From: Spirochaetia bacterium
GTDB lineage: Bacteria; Spirochaetota; Spirochaetia; Treponematales; Breznakiellaceae
Length of the DNA: 7,382 nt
NCBI GenBank assembly: GCA_025997715.1
Contig: BNUY01000145.1
Span: 1-7,382 of the forward strand
Direction of reading: 5' to 3'
In this document: positions 1-4,978 of the stretch, piece by piece
How the letters are laid out: every line of letters begins with the position of its first letter
Position numbering within the stretch: position 1 is the stretch's first letter
Program-made: the position numbers and the translations under genes
The notes under the pieces: generated by a model
The model's database searches: none
The model's input: the letters and a program-made list of their open reading frames with translations, nothing else
Told to the model about the DNA's origin: nothing

Positions 1-510
1 GGAAATGAGAAGTGGGGTCGTGGGATGTGAAGCGCGGATTGAGGGCTCCGCGGGGGCGGATAGGGGGTAAAACCCTATCTGGGCAGAGCCCAGAGCGGAA
101 AGAATAACCTGAGCAATGCCGGGGGACATGAAAGCCCCTGTCCATTCGCCCAGCCGGGTAAAGAGGGTGGGGACCCGAAGGAGGGACAAGTTTGCCCGGT
201 TGGACATGATCCGCAGATTTACTGAGTAAAGCATGGTCATGGTGAGTATCCCCGAAAGCAGGTCGGGGATTTTAAGCCGGGTATGGATCAGGGCGGTAAC
301 CAGCCCCGCCAATGCGCCCCCCAAAAAAGCAATGGCAATGGCGGCGGCCGGCGGCAAGCCCTTGATGAGCATCACCGCCATGATAGCCGCCCCCAGGGGG
401 AAGGACCCGTCAACCGTCATATCCGCGAAGTTCAGTACCCGGAAGGTAAGGAACACCCCCAGAACCATGACGCCGTAAATGAATCCTTCAATAAGAATGC
501 CCTCAAGCAT
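1..510 (-). CDS. ABC transporter permease, N-terminal part (COG4120-type), cut by window edge
   Basis: Membrane permease of an ABC importer, expected to pass the ligand delivered by the lipoprotein encoded just upstream. The frame is open from the ATG at 510 to the window edge (170 codons), where this family usually has close to 300. It starts MLEGILIEGF, followed by hydrophobic segments at about residues 11-28, 38-65 and 85-98. The stretches LTFRVLNFADMTVDGSFPLGA (split here as LTFRVLNF / ADMTVDGSFPLGA) and GILTMTMLYSVNLRIM are what I expect in COG4120 permeases paired with COG2984 binding proteins. The start lies 39 bp behind the binding-protein stop, with a G-rich GGGGGCG in front, so both are probably one transcript. 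The ATPase gene should follow outside the window. Residues about 139-155 (LGSAQIGFYPLSAPAE) are encoded by a run of three hairpins and look like an inserted, proline-rich stretch. The family call is from memory of motifs; the ligand is unknown. Confidence 0.85.
   Translation of the reverse strand, partial: MLEGILIEGFIYGVMVLGVFLTFRVLNFADMTVDGSFPLGAAIMAVMLIKGLPPAAAIAIAFLGGALAGLVTALIHTRLKIPDLLSGILTMTMLYSVNLRIMSNRANLSLLRVPTLFTRLGEWTGAFMSPGIAQVILSALGSAQIGFYPLSAPAEPSIRASHPTTPLLIS
47..94. repeat. Cluster of three back-to-back perfect palindromes inside the permease gene
   Basis: Three hairpins abut or share bases: TCCGC-GGGG-GCGGA (47-60), GATAGGG with CCCTATC (59-65/73-79), and TCTGGGC-AGA-GCCCAGA (78-94). 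All arms pair without mismatch. The run lies in-frame in the permease and codes for a segment unlike the conserved parts around it. It could be a dispersed palindromic element tolerated in a protein loop. A single copy in the window cannot show that it is mobile. Confidence 0.5.
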
Positions 511-549
511 TCAGCGCCCCCATACAGTATTGCTGTTACTTTGTGGCCG

Positions 550-1554
550 CTACTTTGTAGCGAGCTTTCCGTTTTCGAAAATATAATTCGCCTGGGACAG
601 ATACTGCGCAGGAATAGTGATGCCGCAGTTTTTCGCTTCATCCAGATCGAAGAGCAGATCCGACTCCGATGGTTCGGTGAGGAACTTGACCGGAATATCC
701 ACGGGCTTCTTCCCCCCGAGTATATCCGCAACGATTTGTCCTGTGGCCAGCCCGGCCTTGTAATAGTTGAACCCCGATGCGATCATGGCGCCGCCCCCCA
801 GCACACCGGTCACGTCCCCGGAGAAAATAGGTTTCTTCGCGGTGTGGAAGACCTGGATAAGGGCGGGCAGGGCCGAGAACACCGTATTGTCCGTGGTCAG
901 GTAAATCCCGTCTACCCGATTGACGATGGCCTCCGCCGCCTGCCGCAGCTCCGCAGAAGTACTGATGGCCTGGGTAACCAGCGCAAGCCCGTTGGCTTTG
1001 GCGGATTCTTCTACCAGGGCCATGGCGGAAATGGAGTTCGCCTCGGAACTGGTGTAGATATAACCAAGGGTTTTAATGTTGGCAATTTCCTTAAAGAGGG
1101 CGATGTGGGTTCCCGAGTCCAGGTAGTCCGAAAGGCCCGTCACGTTCCCCTCGCCATGGGCCAGGGTGCTGACCAGGTTTGCCGCCACCGGATCGGTTAC
1201 CACGGAGAACACCACCGGGGTATCCTTGAGGGTGGTAGCCAGGGACACCGCAACCGGGGTAGCGATACCCACCGCCACCGCAACCTTATCGTTTTTAAAC
1301 TTGTTGGCAATCTGAGCGGCGGTGTTCACATCCCCATTGGCGTTCTGAAGATCAATATCCGCGTCGATCCCCCGCGCCGCAAGGGCGTCCACGATGCCGC
1401 GCTCGCAGGCGTCCAGGGCATCGTGCTGAACAATCTTGGCTATACCGATGCGGACCTTGTTGGCTCCGGAAGCCCCGGAATCCTTTTTGCTGCAGCTGGT
1501 CATCAGCAGAAGCGCCGCAAGGCACACAAGCGTAACCGTAATAATCCTTCTCAT
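550..1554 (-). CDS. ABC transporter substrate-binding lipoprotein (ABC_sub_bind / COG2984, TrpX-like)
   Basis: Extracytoplasmic ligand-binding protein of 334 aa feeding the permease encoded next. It begins with a lipoprotein signal: charged MRR, a hydrophobic core (residues 4-18) and a spirochaete-style loose lipobox MTS-C with Cys21 as the lipidated residue, then a Ser/Gly-rich linker. Two Rossmann-like lobes follow. Family hallmarks are VRIGIAKIVQHDALD (34-48), DPVAANLV (121-128), NVTGLSDYL (137-145), GYIYTSSEANS (164-174), YLTTDNTV (218-225) and the C-terminal SGDVTGVLGGGAMIASGFNY/YKAGLATGQIVADILG region (245-280). The start is fixed by an AGGAGG (plus coordinates 1565-1570) 10 nt before the ATG. 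Length fits the family (about 320-340). In streptococci a relative (TrpX) is linked to tryptophan uptake, but no ligand can be read from this sequence. Confidence 0.9.
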   Translation of the reverse strand: MRRIITVTLVCLAALLLMTSCSKKDSGASGANKVRIGIAKIVQHDALDACERGIVDALAARGIDADIDLQNANGDVNTAAQIANKFKNDKVAVAVGIATPVAVSLATTLKDTPVVFSVVTDPVAANLVSTLAHGEGNVTGLSDYLDSGTHIALFKEIANIKTLGYIYTSSEANSISAMALVEESAKANGLALVTQAISTSAELRQAAEAIVNRVDGIYLTTDNTVFSALPALIQVFHTAKKPIFSGDVTGVLGGGAMIASGFNYYKAGLATGQIVADILGGKKPVDIPVKFLTEPSESDLLFDLDEAKNCGITIPAQYLSQANYIFENGKLATK

Positions 1555-1581
1555 TGATGAAATTCCTCCTTAGAGATTGAT

Positions 1582-1599
1582 GTTTCTTTTATTAGAAAC
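1582..1599 (-). promoter_or_regulatory. Perfect inverted repeat in the leader of the transporter operon
   Basis: GTTTCT and AGAAAC form a perfect 6-bp inverted repeat around a 6-nt AT-only centre. It lies between the candidate promoter and the ribosome binding site. Next to it is an 8-bp self-complementary ACTATAGT (1601-1608). The A/T-rich spacer and position suit a repressor operator better than a terminator, because no T-tract follows. The binding factor is unknown. Confidence 0.4.
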
Positions 1600-1608
1600 G
1601 ACTATAGT

Positions 1609-1637
1609 AGGGTATGAATCAAGCAATCCTGTGTCAA
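1609..1637 (-). promoter_or_regulatory. Candidate promoter for the binding-protein/permease operon
   Basis: On the minus strand a perfect -35 TTGACA (1632-1637) is followed after 17 nt by TACCCT (1609-1614), which keeps only the TA...T core of a -10 box. A better -10 sequence, TACTAT, lies nearby but 22 nt from the -35. It would give a leader of about 45-50 nt containing the inverted repeat at 1582-1599. The weak -10 makes the call tentative and would fit a regulated promoter. Confidence 0.45.
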
Positions 1638-1752
1638 GACATCACCGGTGTCCAAAATATCGAGACAAACCCCAAGTTTCCCCAAAAAACTACAATACCC
1701 TGCCCGGTTTCCCGTTAATACTGAGGATAATACAAAAAGCGGAGGTTAAAAA

Positions 1753-2115
1753 ATGGTAAAGGGGGCGTGGATAATTAATCTTCACACCATGCGTTGCAAA
1801 AACTGGGGCAACGGCATCGAGGTGGGATTCCATTTTGATGAGAATGGACGGCTCGTGGGCAAACTCATGCCGCTGCCCGCAACCCTGCAGGGAACATTAG
1901 CCGAAAAAATACCCCGGGAACAGGACCGGATAGCCTATATACGCCGTATATGGCAACGGGCGGCCATTGTTTTTTACCGAACCTACTACCGGCATTTGTT
2001 CAGGGAGTACTACACGGGGGGAAGGACCAAGCCGAAAAGTTTTTCCCCGGTAACGGCGATCTGCTCCCCCAGCACTTCGGGACTGACCCTCCTCAGTTCC
2101 GCCGCGAGAAAATAA
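1753..2115 (+). CDS. Uncharacterised small protein (120 aa), 3' end overlaps tatD antisense
   Basis: I do not recognise a family. The start is well supported: GGAGG at 1741-1745, 7 nt before the ATG. The N-terminal part has natural-looking protein character, MVKGAWIINLHTMRC, then a GIEVGFHFDENGRLVG stretch like a two-stranded beta hairpin, then a basic, aromatic helix (about 58-88) with IRRIWQR and FYRTYYRHLF. No signal peptide or membrane segment is visible. From residue 86 on, the frame is the antisense of the last 35 codons of the tatD-family gene, and this Ser/Thr-rich tail looks random. The real protein may once have ended near residue 88-90, or the tail may have been gained by loss of a stop. 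A GATAAT at 1726-1731 could be its -10, but no good -35 accompanies it. Confidence 0.6.
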   Translation: MVKGAWIINLHTMRCKNWGNGIEVGFHFDENGRLVGKLMPLPATLQGTLAEKIPREQDRIAYIRRIWQRAAIVFYRTYYRHLFREYYTGGRTKPKSFSPVTAICSPSTSGLTLLSSAARK

Positions 2116-2873
2116 TTTTCCGCTACCATCCCCGGGTCCGCCGGCTTCCCCCGGCAAGGTCCCGGCGCAAGGTAGGGTGAGTCGGTTTCCAGCAACAGCC
2201 GGTCCTCGGGCACAAACGTCAGGGCTTCCCGTAGGTTGTGGGCGTTCTTATAGGTGAGGTTCCCCGCAAAAGAAATGTGGTATCCCAAATCCAGAAAAGT
2301 CCGGGCTTCCGTTTTCCCGTAAGAAAAGCAGTGTATCACCCCCCGGACCCCCGGATGCTTCGCCAGCGCCGCCGCCGTTTCCCCCGGCGCGTCCCGTGAA
2401 TGGATGATGATGGGCAAATCAAGCCTGAGCGCCATATCCAGCAGCATGTCCAGCAGTTCCGCCTCCCCGGCCTTGTCCAGTTCCGTCCCCGGCGGCAGGT
2501 CCTGGTGATGATCCAGCCCGCACTCCCCCACCGCCGCCACCAAGCCCTTTGGCGCGGCGGCGATATGGGCCTCTAACCGGGGAACCAGTTCCTGCCGCCC
2601 GGCAATGTTTGGCGGATCAGGCCAGAGCCCTGCGGTGAACCGGACCCGGGGAAACCGGGAAAACGCGGCTATCCGCCCCGGCAGGTCGTCGGCCTCGGTT
2701 CCGATGTCGATGATGCCCCCGAAACCGGCGGCGAAGAGGCCGCTTACCAGGGCTTCGGCACCGGGAAAGGGAAGCGGGGTTTTGCGCTGGGCGGCAAACC
2801 GGGCGTTATGGTCATCCAGCATGGAGAGGTGGGCGTGGGTATCAATAAGAAGGGGGGAGTCCGGGGAGTTCAT
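2010..2873 (-). CDS. TatD-family metal-dependent hydrolase (putative deoxyribonuclease)
   Basis: Cytoplasmic TIM-barrel amidohydrolase-fold enzyme. Characterised family members are metal-dependent DNases acting on DNA ends, with roles suggested in DNA quality control. All expected metal ligands are visible: DTHAHL with His13 and His15, VGECGLDHH with Glu117, IIHSRDA with His158, IHCFSYG with His181, and LLETDSPYLAP with Asp231. At 287 aa it is slightly longer than typical members (about 255-265). The extra length is in residues 20-40, rich in basic and proline residues, and around 122-136. The C-terminus ends a few residues after the usual KLFGL, so the gene is complete. The start is the ATG at 2873; only a weak AAGAAG precedes it. 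Its 5' end lies back to back with the tRNA-Leu promoter and its 3' end overlaps the convergent small gene by 106 bp. Confidence 0.93.
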   Translation of the reverse strand: MNSPDSPLLIDTHAHLSMLDDHNARFAAQRKTPLPFPGAEALVSGLFAAGFGGIIDIGTEADDLPGRIAAFSRFPRVRFTAGLWPDPPNIAGRQELVPRLEAHIAAAPKGLVAAVGECGLDHHQDLPPGTELDKAGEAELLDMLLDMALRLDLPIIIHSRDAPGETAAALAKHPGVRGVIHCFSYGKTEARTFLDLGYHISFAGNLTYKNAHNLREALTFVPEDRLLLETDSPYLAPGPCRGKPADPGMVAENYFLAAELRRVSPEVLGEQIAVTGEKLFGLVLPPV

Positions 2874-2878
2874 ACTTC

Positions 2879-2907
2879 TTGACCATAGCGGATAGCCCTG
2901 GTACTAT
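2879..2907 (+). promoter_or_regulatory. Promoter of the tRNA-Leu gene, extended -10
   Basis: TTGACC (2879-2884), a 17-nt spacer, then TACTAT (2902-2907) preceded by TGG, an extended -10 signature. The predicted start near 2914 is a few bases before the mature tRNA at 2918. The promoter lies immediately outside the tatD start codon on the opposite strand, so both share this short region. Confidence 0.7.
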
Positions 2908-2917
2908 GCAAGTAACA

Positions 2918-3000
2918 GCCGGGGTGGTGGAATGGTAGACACCGGAGACTTAAAATCTCCTCTCCGCAAGGGGGTACGGGTTCAACTCCCGTTCCCGGCA
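2918..3000 (+). tRNA. tRNA-Leu (anticodon UAA)
   Basis: An 83-nt class II tRNA. Acceptor GCCGGGG (2918-2924) pairs with TCCCGGC (one G-U), discriminator A at 3000. The D-arm holds GGTGGAATGGTAGACACC. The anticodon stem GGAGA/TCTCC encloses loop CTTAAAA with TAA at 2951-2953. A long variable arm (TCTCCGCAAGGGGG region) marks it as leucine-type, and the T-arm is ACGGG-TTCAACT-CCCGT. The CCA end is not encoded. It is the last clearly chromosomal gene before accessory content, and tRNA-Leu 3' ends are frequent attachment sites of integrating elements. Confidence 0.97.
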
Positions 3001-3308
3001 ATATTTTGTAATTCATTGTGATATAAGAAAATACAAGCCTTATAACCTGGTATACCTACGTTTTACCTACGGTCATTAGAGCGCAATGTTTTACCGCTGT
3101 GACGACCATGGTACCCATGTTCGGGCTCCCGGAGATTGCGGTCTAACGGCTTTCATTGCCAAGCTTTCATTCCCAAAACCGGCCCCCCCCTGCGGGTTGT
3201 CGGCTTGAGCTCCGGACAAAGCGGCCAGCCCGGGGATCGATAGTCAGTGCGCCGTGACGGTTCCCCTTCGGGGCCGCCTTGCTGTTTCTCCCTGCGATAA
3301 GCCCCCTG
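3001..3308. other. Gene-free stretch behind tRNA-Leu
   Basis: No open frame here has a start with a ribosome binding site. What is visible: a short hairpin TATAAG/CTTATA (3022-3044) without T-tract; a direct repeat TACCTACG at 3053-3060 and 3064-3071; a direct repeat GCTTTCATT at 3149-3157 and 3163-3171; and a small CCCC-TTC-GGGG hairpin near 3263-3273. Position directly downstream of the tRNA suits the end of an integrated element, with the TACCTACG pair as possible recombinase arm sites. This is inference. Confidence 0.4.
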
Positions 3309-3382
3309 CCAGTTACACCAGTTACATCACTTACACCAGTTACACCCCCTATAGAGGGTAGTGAAACTTCCGATGTAACCTC
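3309..3382. repeat. 74-bp palindromic repeat, copy 1
   Basis: Four 9-bp units YCASTTACA in tandem (3309-3344), a CCCCTATAGAGGG centre, then two opposing units (AGTGAAACTTCC and GATGTAACCTC). Left units such as GTTACATC are exact reverse complements of GATGTAAC in the right arm, so the copy can fold as a hairpin or cruciform. In this copy the inner right-arm unit is of the GTGAAAC type found in copy 3, so copy 1 is a mosaic. Confidence 0.85.
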
Positions 3383-3396
3383 ATGGCTTCCCCTTG

Positions 3397-3425
3397 CCGC
3401 TTAGTAAGCGGGCTTTATTTTCCTT
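3397..3425 (+). terminator. Possible weak terminator or hairpin between repeat copies
   Basis: CCGCTT-AGT-AAGCGG is a perfect 6-bp stem followed by GCTTTATTTTCCTTT, an interrupted T-rich tract. No plus-strand gene is evident upstream other than the distant tRNA, so what it would terminate is unclear. Confidence 0.3.
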
Positions 3426-3552
3426 TCGAGATAGAGCGGGTCAATCCGGAAGCGCGGCGCTTTAGTCGTGAAGGGGTAGGTAAGCGCGGGGGTAGTCCGG
3501 GAGCGGGGAGCGACCTTCACGCCCCGCCCGTGCCAGGGCTCCGCCTTGCGGC

Positions 3553-3626
3553 TCAGTTACACCAGTTACATCACTTACATCAGTTACATCCCCTATAGAA
3601 GGTGGTGTAACTTCCGATGTAACCTC
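3553..3626. repeat. 74-bp palindromic repeat, copy 2
   Basis: Same layout and exact length as copy 1: four 9-bp units of the TTACA type (3553-3588), centre CCCCTATAGAAGG, right arm GGTGTAACTTCC plus GATGTAACCTC. Here both right-arm units are of the TGTAAC type and match the left units. It begins 244 bp after copy 1 and is separated from copy 3 by one base. Confidence 0.85.
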
Positions 3627-3627
3627 G

Positions 3628-3701
3628 ATACTTTCACCACTTTCACCAGTTTCACCACTTTCACCCCCTATAGGGAGTAGTGAAACTTCCGGTGAAACCT
3701 C
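3628..3701. repeat. 74-bp palindromic repeat, copy 3, with co-varied arms
   Basis: Same layout (3628-3701), but the four left units read YTTTCA instead of YTTACA. Both right-arm units read TGAAAC instead of TGTAAC, and GATG has become GGTG against CATC to CACC. Thus GTTTCACC in the left arm still complements GGTGAAAC in the right arm. Its right flank (ATGGCCTTCCC) resembles that of copy 1 (ATGGCTTCCCC). On the minus strand copies 2 and 3 share one open frame giving three-residue repeats (GES/GET, DVT/GVT), but copy 1 is out of phase. Confidence 0.85.
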
Positions 3702-3727
3702 ATGGCCTTCCCGCAGCCCCCCCGGGG

Positions 3728-3898
3728 ATGGTGGCAAAAAGAAAACCGCCCTTTGCGGGGGCGGCCGTTCCTTCTTTGGACACCATAACCTACAGAGTAC
3801 TCCGGGGGGTTCATGGCCCTACAGGCTTGCAAGTGACTTGCAAGGTATCGACACCGGACCGGGGGCGGCCGTTCATTCTTTGCCGGATTATTGAGTAA
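3728..3898 (+). CDS. Doubtful 56-aa open frame
   Basis: ATG at 3728 opens 56 codons (MVAKRKPPFAGAAV ... GVHGPTGLQVTCKVS ... RGRPFILCRIIE). Parts read like a natural protein, but no ribosome binding site stands at a usable distance. Its first codons are the sequence of a minus-strand terminator, and it contains the 23-bp direct repeats in two different reading frames plus a perfect palindrome. All of this points to a nucleotide-level feature, so I list it as only a possible gene. Confidence 0.2.
   Translation: MVAKRKPPFAGAAVPSLDTITYRVLRGVHGPTGLQVTCKVSTPDRGRPFILCRIIE
3733..3764 (-). terminator. Rho-independent terminator for the minus-strand HTH-PIN-antitoxin operon
   Basis: Read on the minus strand: CCGCCC, loop CCGCAAA, GGGCGG (arms 3746-3751 and 3759-3764), directly followed by TTTTCTTTTTGCC. 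The 6-bp GC stem plus T-tract is a standard intrinsic terminator. It lies about 170 bp downstream of the last gene of that operon. Confidence 0.7.
3756..3882. repeat. Pair of 23-bp direct repeats (3756-3778 and 3860-3882)
   Basis: CGGGGGCGGCCGTTC followed by C or A and TTCTTTG occurs twice, 104 bp apart, with one mismatch in 23. The first copy contains part of the terminator stem; the second lacks the neighbouring A-tract. The spacing is not a multiple of three, so the identity is not due to a coding repeat. Confidence 0.7.
3826..3844. repeat. 19-bp perfect palindrome
   Basis: CTTGCAAGTGACTTGCAAG: 9-bp arms around a single central G, also readable as a direct repeat of CTTGCAAG around TGA. 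It sits midway between the two 23-bp direct repeats. A dimeric DNA-binding protein or recombinase site is possible; nothing in the sequence identifies the binder. Confidence 0.6.
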
Positions 3899-3934
3899 CC
3901 GCTATTTGACGCTACGGCCCTGGGTTCCGGGGCG

Positions 3935-4204
3935 CTATATACCGGCGGCAGATACCGCTCTAGGTTTTAATTTACCCTGGCCGGAAAGGTTGACATATTG
4001 GGGAAGGGGGAGGCCCTGGCCGGCAAAGAGGGCTGTTGCGTTCCGTCGGTGGTATGAGGCTTTTTCCTCAAGCGTCATGCCGGCGGTTTCGTCCTGGATC
4101 ATCAGGCGGATCGCGTGTAGCTCCCTGACAGGCTCCAATGCCCTGGACATGGCCGGGTCATTCAGAATCCGGGGATCAGTCAAGTATTCCTGTACTGTTT
4201 TCAC
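3935..4204 (-). CDS. Small antitoxin-like protein partnered with the PIN-domain gene
   Basis: An 89-aa protein beginning MKTVQEYLTDPRIL. Residues 28-56 (RELHAIRLMIQDETAGMT, then LEEKASYHRR) resemble small proteins usually encoded next to PIN toxins, with an IR..I..ET..MT.EE..AY pattern. The C-terminal part PLPQYVNLSGQGKLKPR is basic and less structured. GTG at 4204 is taken as start because GGAGG (plus 4214-4218) stands 9 nt before it. The gene overlaps the PIN gene's end by 29 bp, so translation is probably coupled. Inferred role: binds and restrains the PIN protein. A DNA-binding motif is not evident. The 7-bp hairpin at 3917-3933 directly behind its stop has no T-tract; a better terminator lies at 3733-3764. 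Confidence 0.65.
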   Translation of the reverse strand: MKTVQEYLTDPRILNDPAMSRALEPVRELHAIRLMIQDETAGMTLEEKASYHRRNATALFAGQGLPLPQYVNLSGQGKLKPRAVSAAGI

Positions 4205-4685
4205 TTTCCAATACCTCCAAGGGTTTATAAATCCCGATACCTTGATAGCCTTCCCGCTTGTTCACCCGGCGGACCCTCTCGACCGTCCAGGGCCGGGCGA
4301 TATGGGTAAAGTTAAGGCTCACTATAAAGTCTAAGCCATTGGCCGTAGTCATAGCAATATGCGTTGCGTCCGTTTCATAAGCAGGGGATACCGCGCCTTC
4401 CTGAATGTACAGGGCCGCAAGGCGGGTTACTTCGTCAGTTTCGTCAAGAACCTTAACGCCGTATTCGGTAACCAGGGCCGCCATCTTCCCCCGCTTTTCC
4501 GGGTCCGTTTCCTTTGCCATTTCATCCAAGGCATAGGGGGAAGTGAAGGGCTCGTACTCCCCGGCCTTTATCCGGTCAAAGACCCGGCGGACCTGAGCCC
4601 GGTACTCCTGATAGTCTGCCTGGGGCCTTTCTTCGTAATAAAAGCTGAACATCGTAGTTTCCAAATACACCCGGGGGATGCTCAC
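4176..4685 (-). CDS. PIN-domain protein, VapC-like putative ribonuclease toxin
   Basis: A 169-aa PIN-fold protein; family toxins cleave RNA with a Mg-dependent acidic site. Layout from the N-terminus: RVYLETTMFSFYY (5-17), where Glu9 stands at the place of the usual first Asp; SPYALDEMAKETDPEKR (49-65) with Glu55 as second acidic residue; the long helix with TRLAALYIQEGAVSP (87-101); YETDATHIAMTTANGLDFIVSLNFTHI (written 103-110 and 117-129) with Asp106, Asp119 and Asn125; and a C-terminal GYQGIGIYKPLEV (147-159) typical of this PIN subgroup. GTG at 4685 is chosen over an upstream ATG because GGAGGG stands 6 nt before it and it overlaps the HTH stop as GTGA. The Glu-for-Asp substitution in motif 1 may affect metal binding. 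The cellular target is unknown. Confidence 0.82.
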   Translation of the reverse strand: MSIPRVYLETTMFSFYYEERPQADYQEYRAQVRRVFDRIKAGEYEPFTSPYALDEMAKETDPEKRGKMAALVTEYGVKVLDETDEVTRLAALYIQEGAVSPAYETDATHIAMTTANGLDFIVSLNFTHIARPWTVERVRRVNKREGYQGIGIYKPLEVLESENSTGILD

Positions 4686-4894
4686 GGCTGGCCCTCCGGA
4701 ATGTACTCCATGATGTCTCCCGGCTGACACTTTAAGAATTCGCAGAGCCTGGTAATGATCTTACCGTCTACCGTTTCCCCCTTTGAAAACTTTGCTACAG
4801 TACCCAAAGACAAACCTACCTTTTCGCATAAATCGGTCTTTTTCATCCCCTTGTCAATCAAGAGCTTAAAAAGCGGATTGTAAGATATTCCCAT
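4682..4894 (-). CDS. XRE-family (Cro/CI-type) HTH transcriptional regulator
   Basis: A 70-aa single-domain DNA-binding protein. MGISYNPLFKLLIDKGMKKT precedes the helix-turn-helix DLCEKVGLSLGTVAKFSKGE (21-40), then TVDGKIITRLCEFLKCQPGDI, the usual five-helix XRE fold. An upstream in-frame ATG exists at 4915, but GGGAG (plus 4903-4907) stands 8 nt before the ATG at 4894 and MGISYN is the more usual N-terminus. First gene of the operon; its stop overlaps the PIN start (GTGA), so the products are translationally coupled. The gene faces a divergent phage-like array, and the inverted half-sites at 4940-4948 and 4970-4978 suggest it represses both directions, like a lysogeny repressor or TA autoregulator. 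This role is inferred from position. Confidence 0.88.
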   Translation of the reverse strand: MGISYNPLFKLLIDKGMKKTDLCEKVGLSLGTVAKFSKGETVDGKIITRLCEFLKCQPGDIMEYIPEGQP

Positions 4895-4913
4895 ATTCAT
4901 AACTCCCTTATCC

Positions 4914-4957
4914 ATAATAATCGACTTTTTATCAGAAAATCAAGAGAATTTATTCAA
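4914..4957 (-). promoter_or_regulatory. Candidate promoters for the HTH-PIN-antitoxin operon
   Basis: Two overlapping options on the minus strand: TTGATT (4938-4943), 18 nt, TATTAT (4914-4919); or TTGAAT (4952-4957), 17 nt, TGATAA (4929-4934). The second leaves room for the ribosome binding site; the first would start transcription almost at it. The sequence alone does not decide. Confidence 0.5.
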
Positions 4958-4978
4958 ATTCGTAAATATTTCTCTTGA
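4940..4978. promoter_or_regulatory. Inverted operator half-sites across the divergent control region
   Basis: TCAAGAGAA (4940-4948) and TTCTCTTGA (4970-4978) are perfect inverted copies with centres 30 bp apart, about three helical turns. The right arm enters the plus-strand -35 (TTGACA) and the left arm overlaps a minus-strand -35 (TTGATT). A repressor bound at both arms would block both promoters. Confidence 0.6.

Noticed and set aside
61..80. Shared ACCCCCTAT string between the permease palindromes and the 74-bp repeats
   Set aside because: Only nine bases match and the surrounding arms differ, so I treat it as chance.
283..1557. A 424-codon plus-strand open frame opposite the transporter genes
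   Set aside because: It is the antisense of the clear binding-protein and permease genes, in GC-rich DNA; its protein is rich in Gly, Arg and His without any domain, and it lacks a supported start.
1577..1759. A 60-codon plus-strand frame in the intergenic region before the 120-aa gene
   Set aside because: It runs through the promoter and leader of the divergent transporter operon, has no ribosome binding site and no protein-like pattern.
3309..3701. A CRISPR array
   Set aside because: The repeats are short 9-bp units without unique spacers, arranged around a palindromic centre; no cas gene is present.
3462..3737. A 91-codon minus-strand frame through repeat copies 2 and 3
   Set aside because: It needs a TTG start without ribosome binding site; copy 1 is out of frame with it, and the arm covariation is explained better at nucleotide level. 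The peptide repeat (GES, DVT) is noted under the repeats in case it is a remnant of a coding linker.
3917..3933. Hairpin GCCCTGG/CCGGGGC directly behind the antitoxin-like gene as its terminator
   Set aside because: On the relevant strand the stem has a C-A mismatch and no T-tract follows; the hairpin at 3733-3764 is a much better terminator.
3891..4727. Two plus-strand frames of 147 and 122 codons
   Set aside because: Both are shadows of the PIN and antitoxin-like genes on the other strand, which have good starts, overlaps and motifs.
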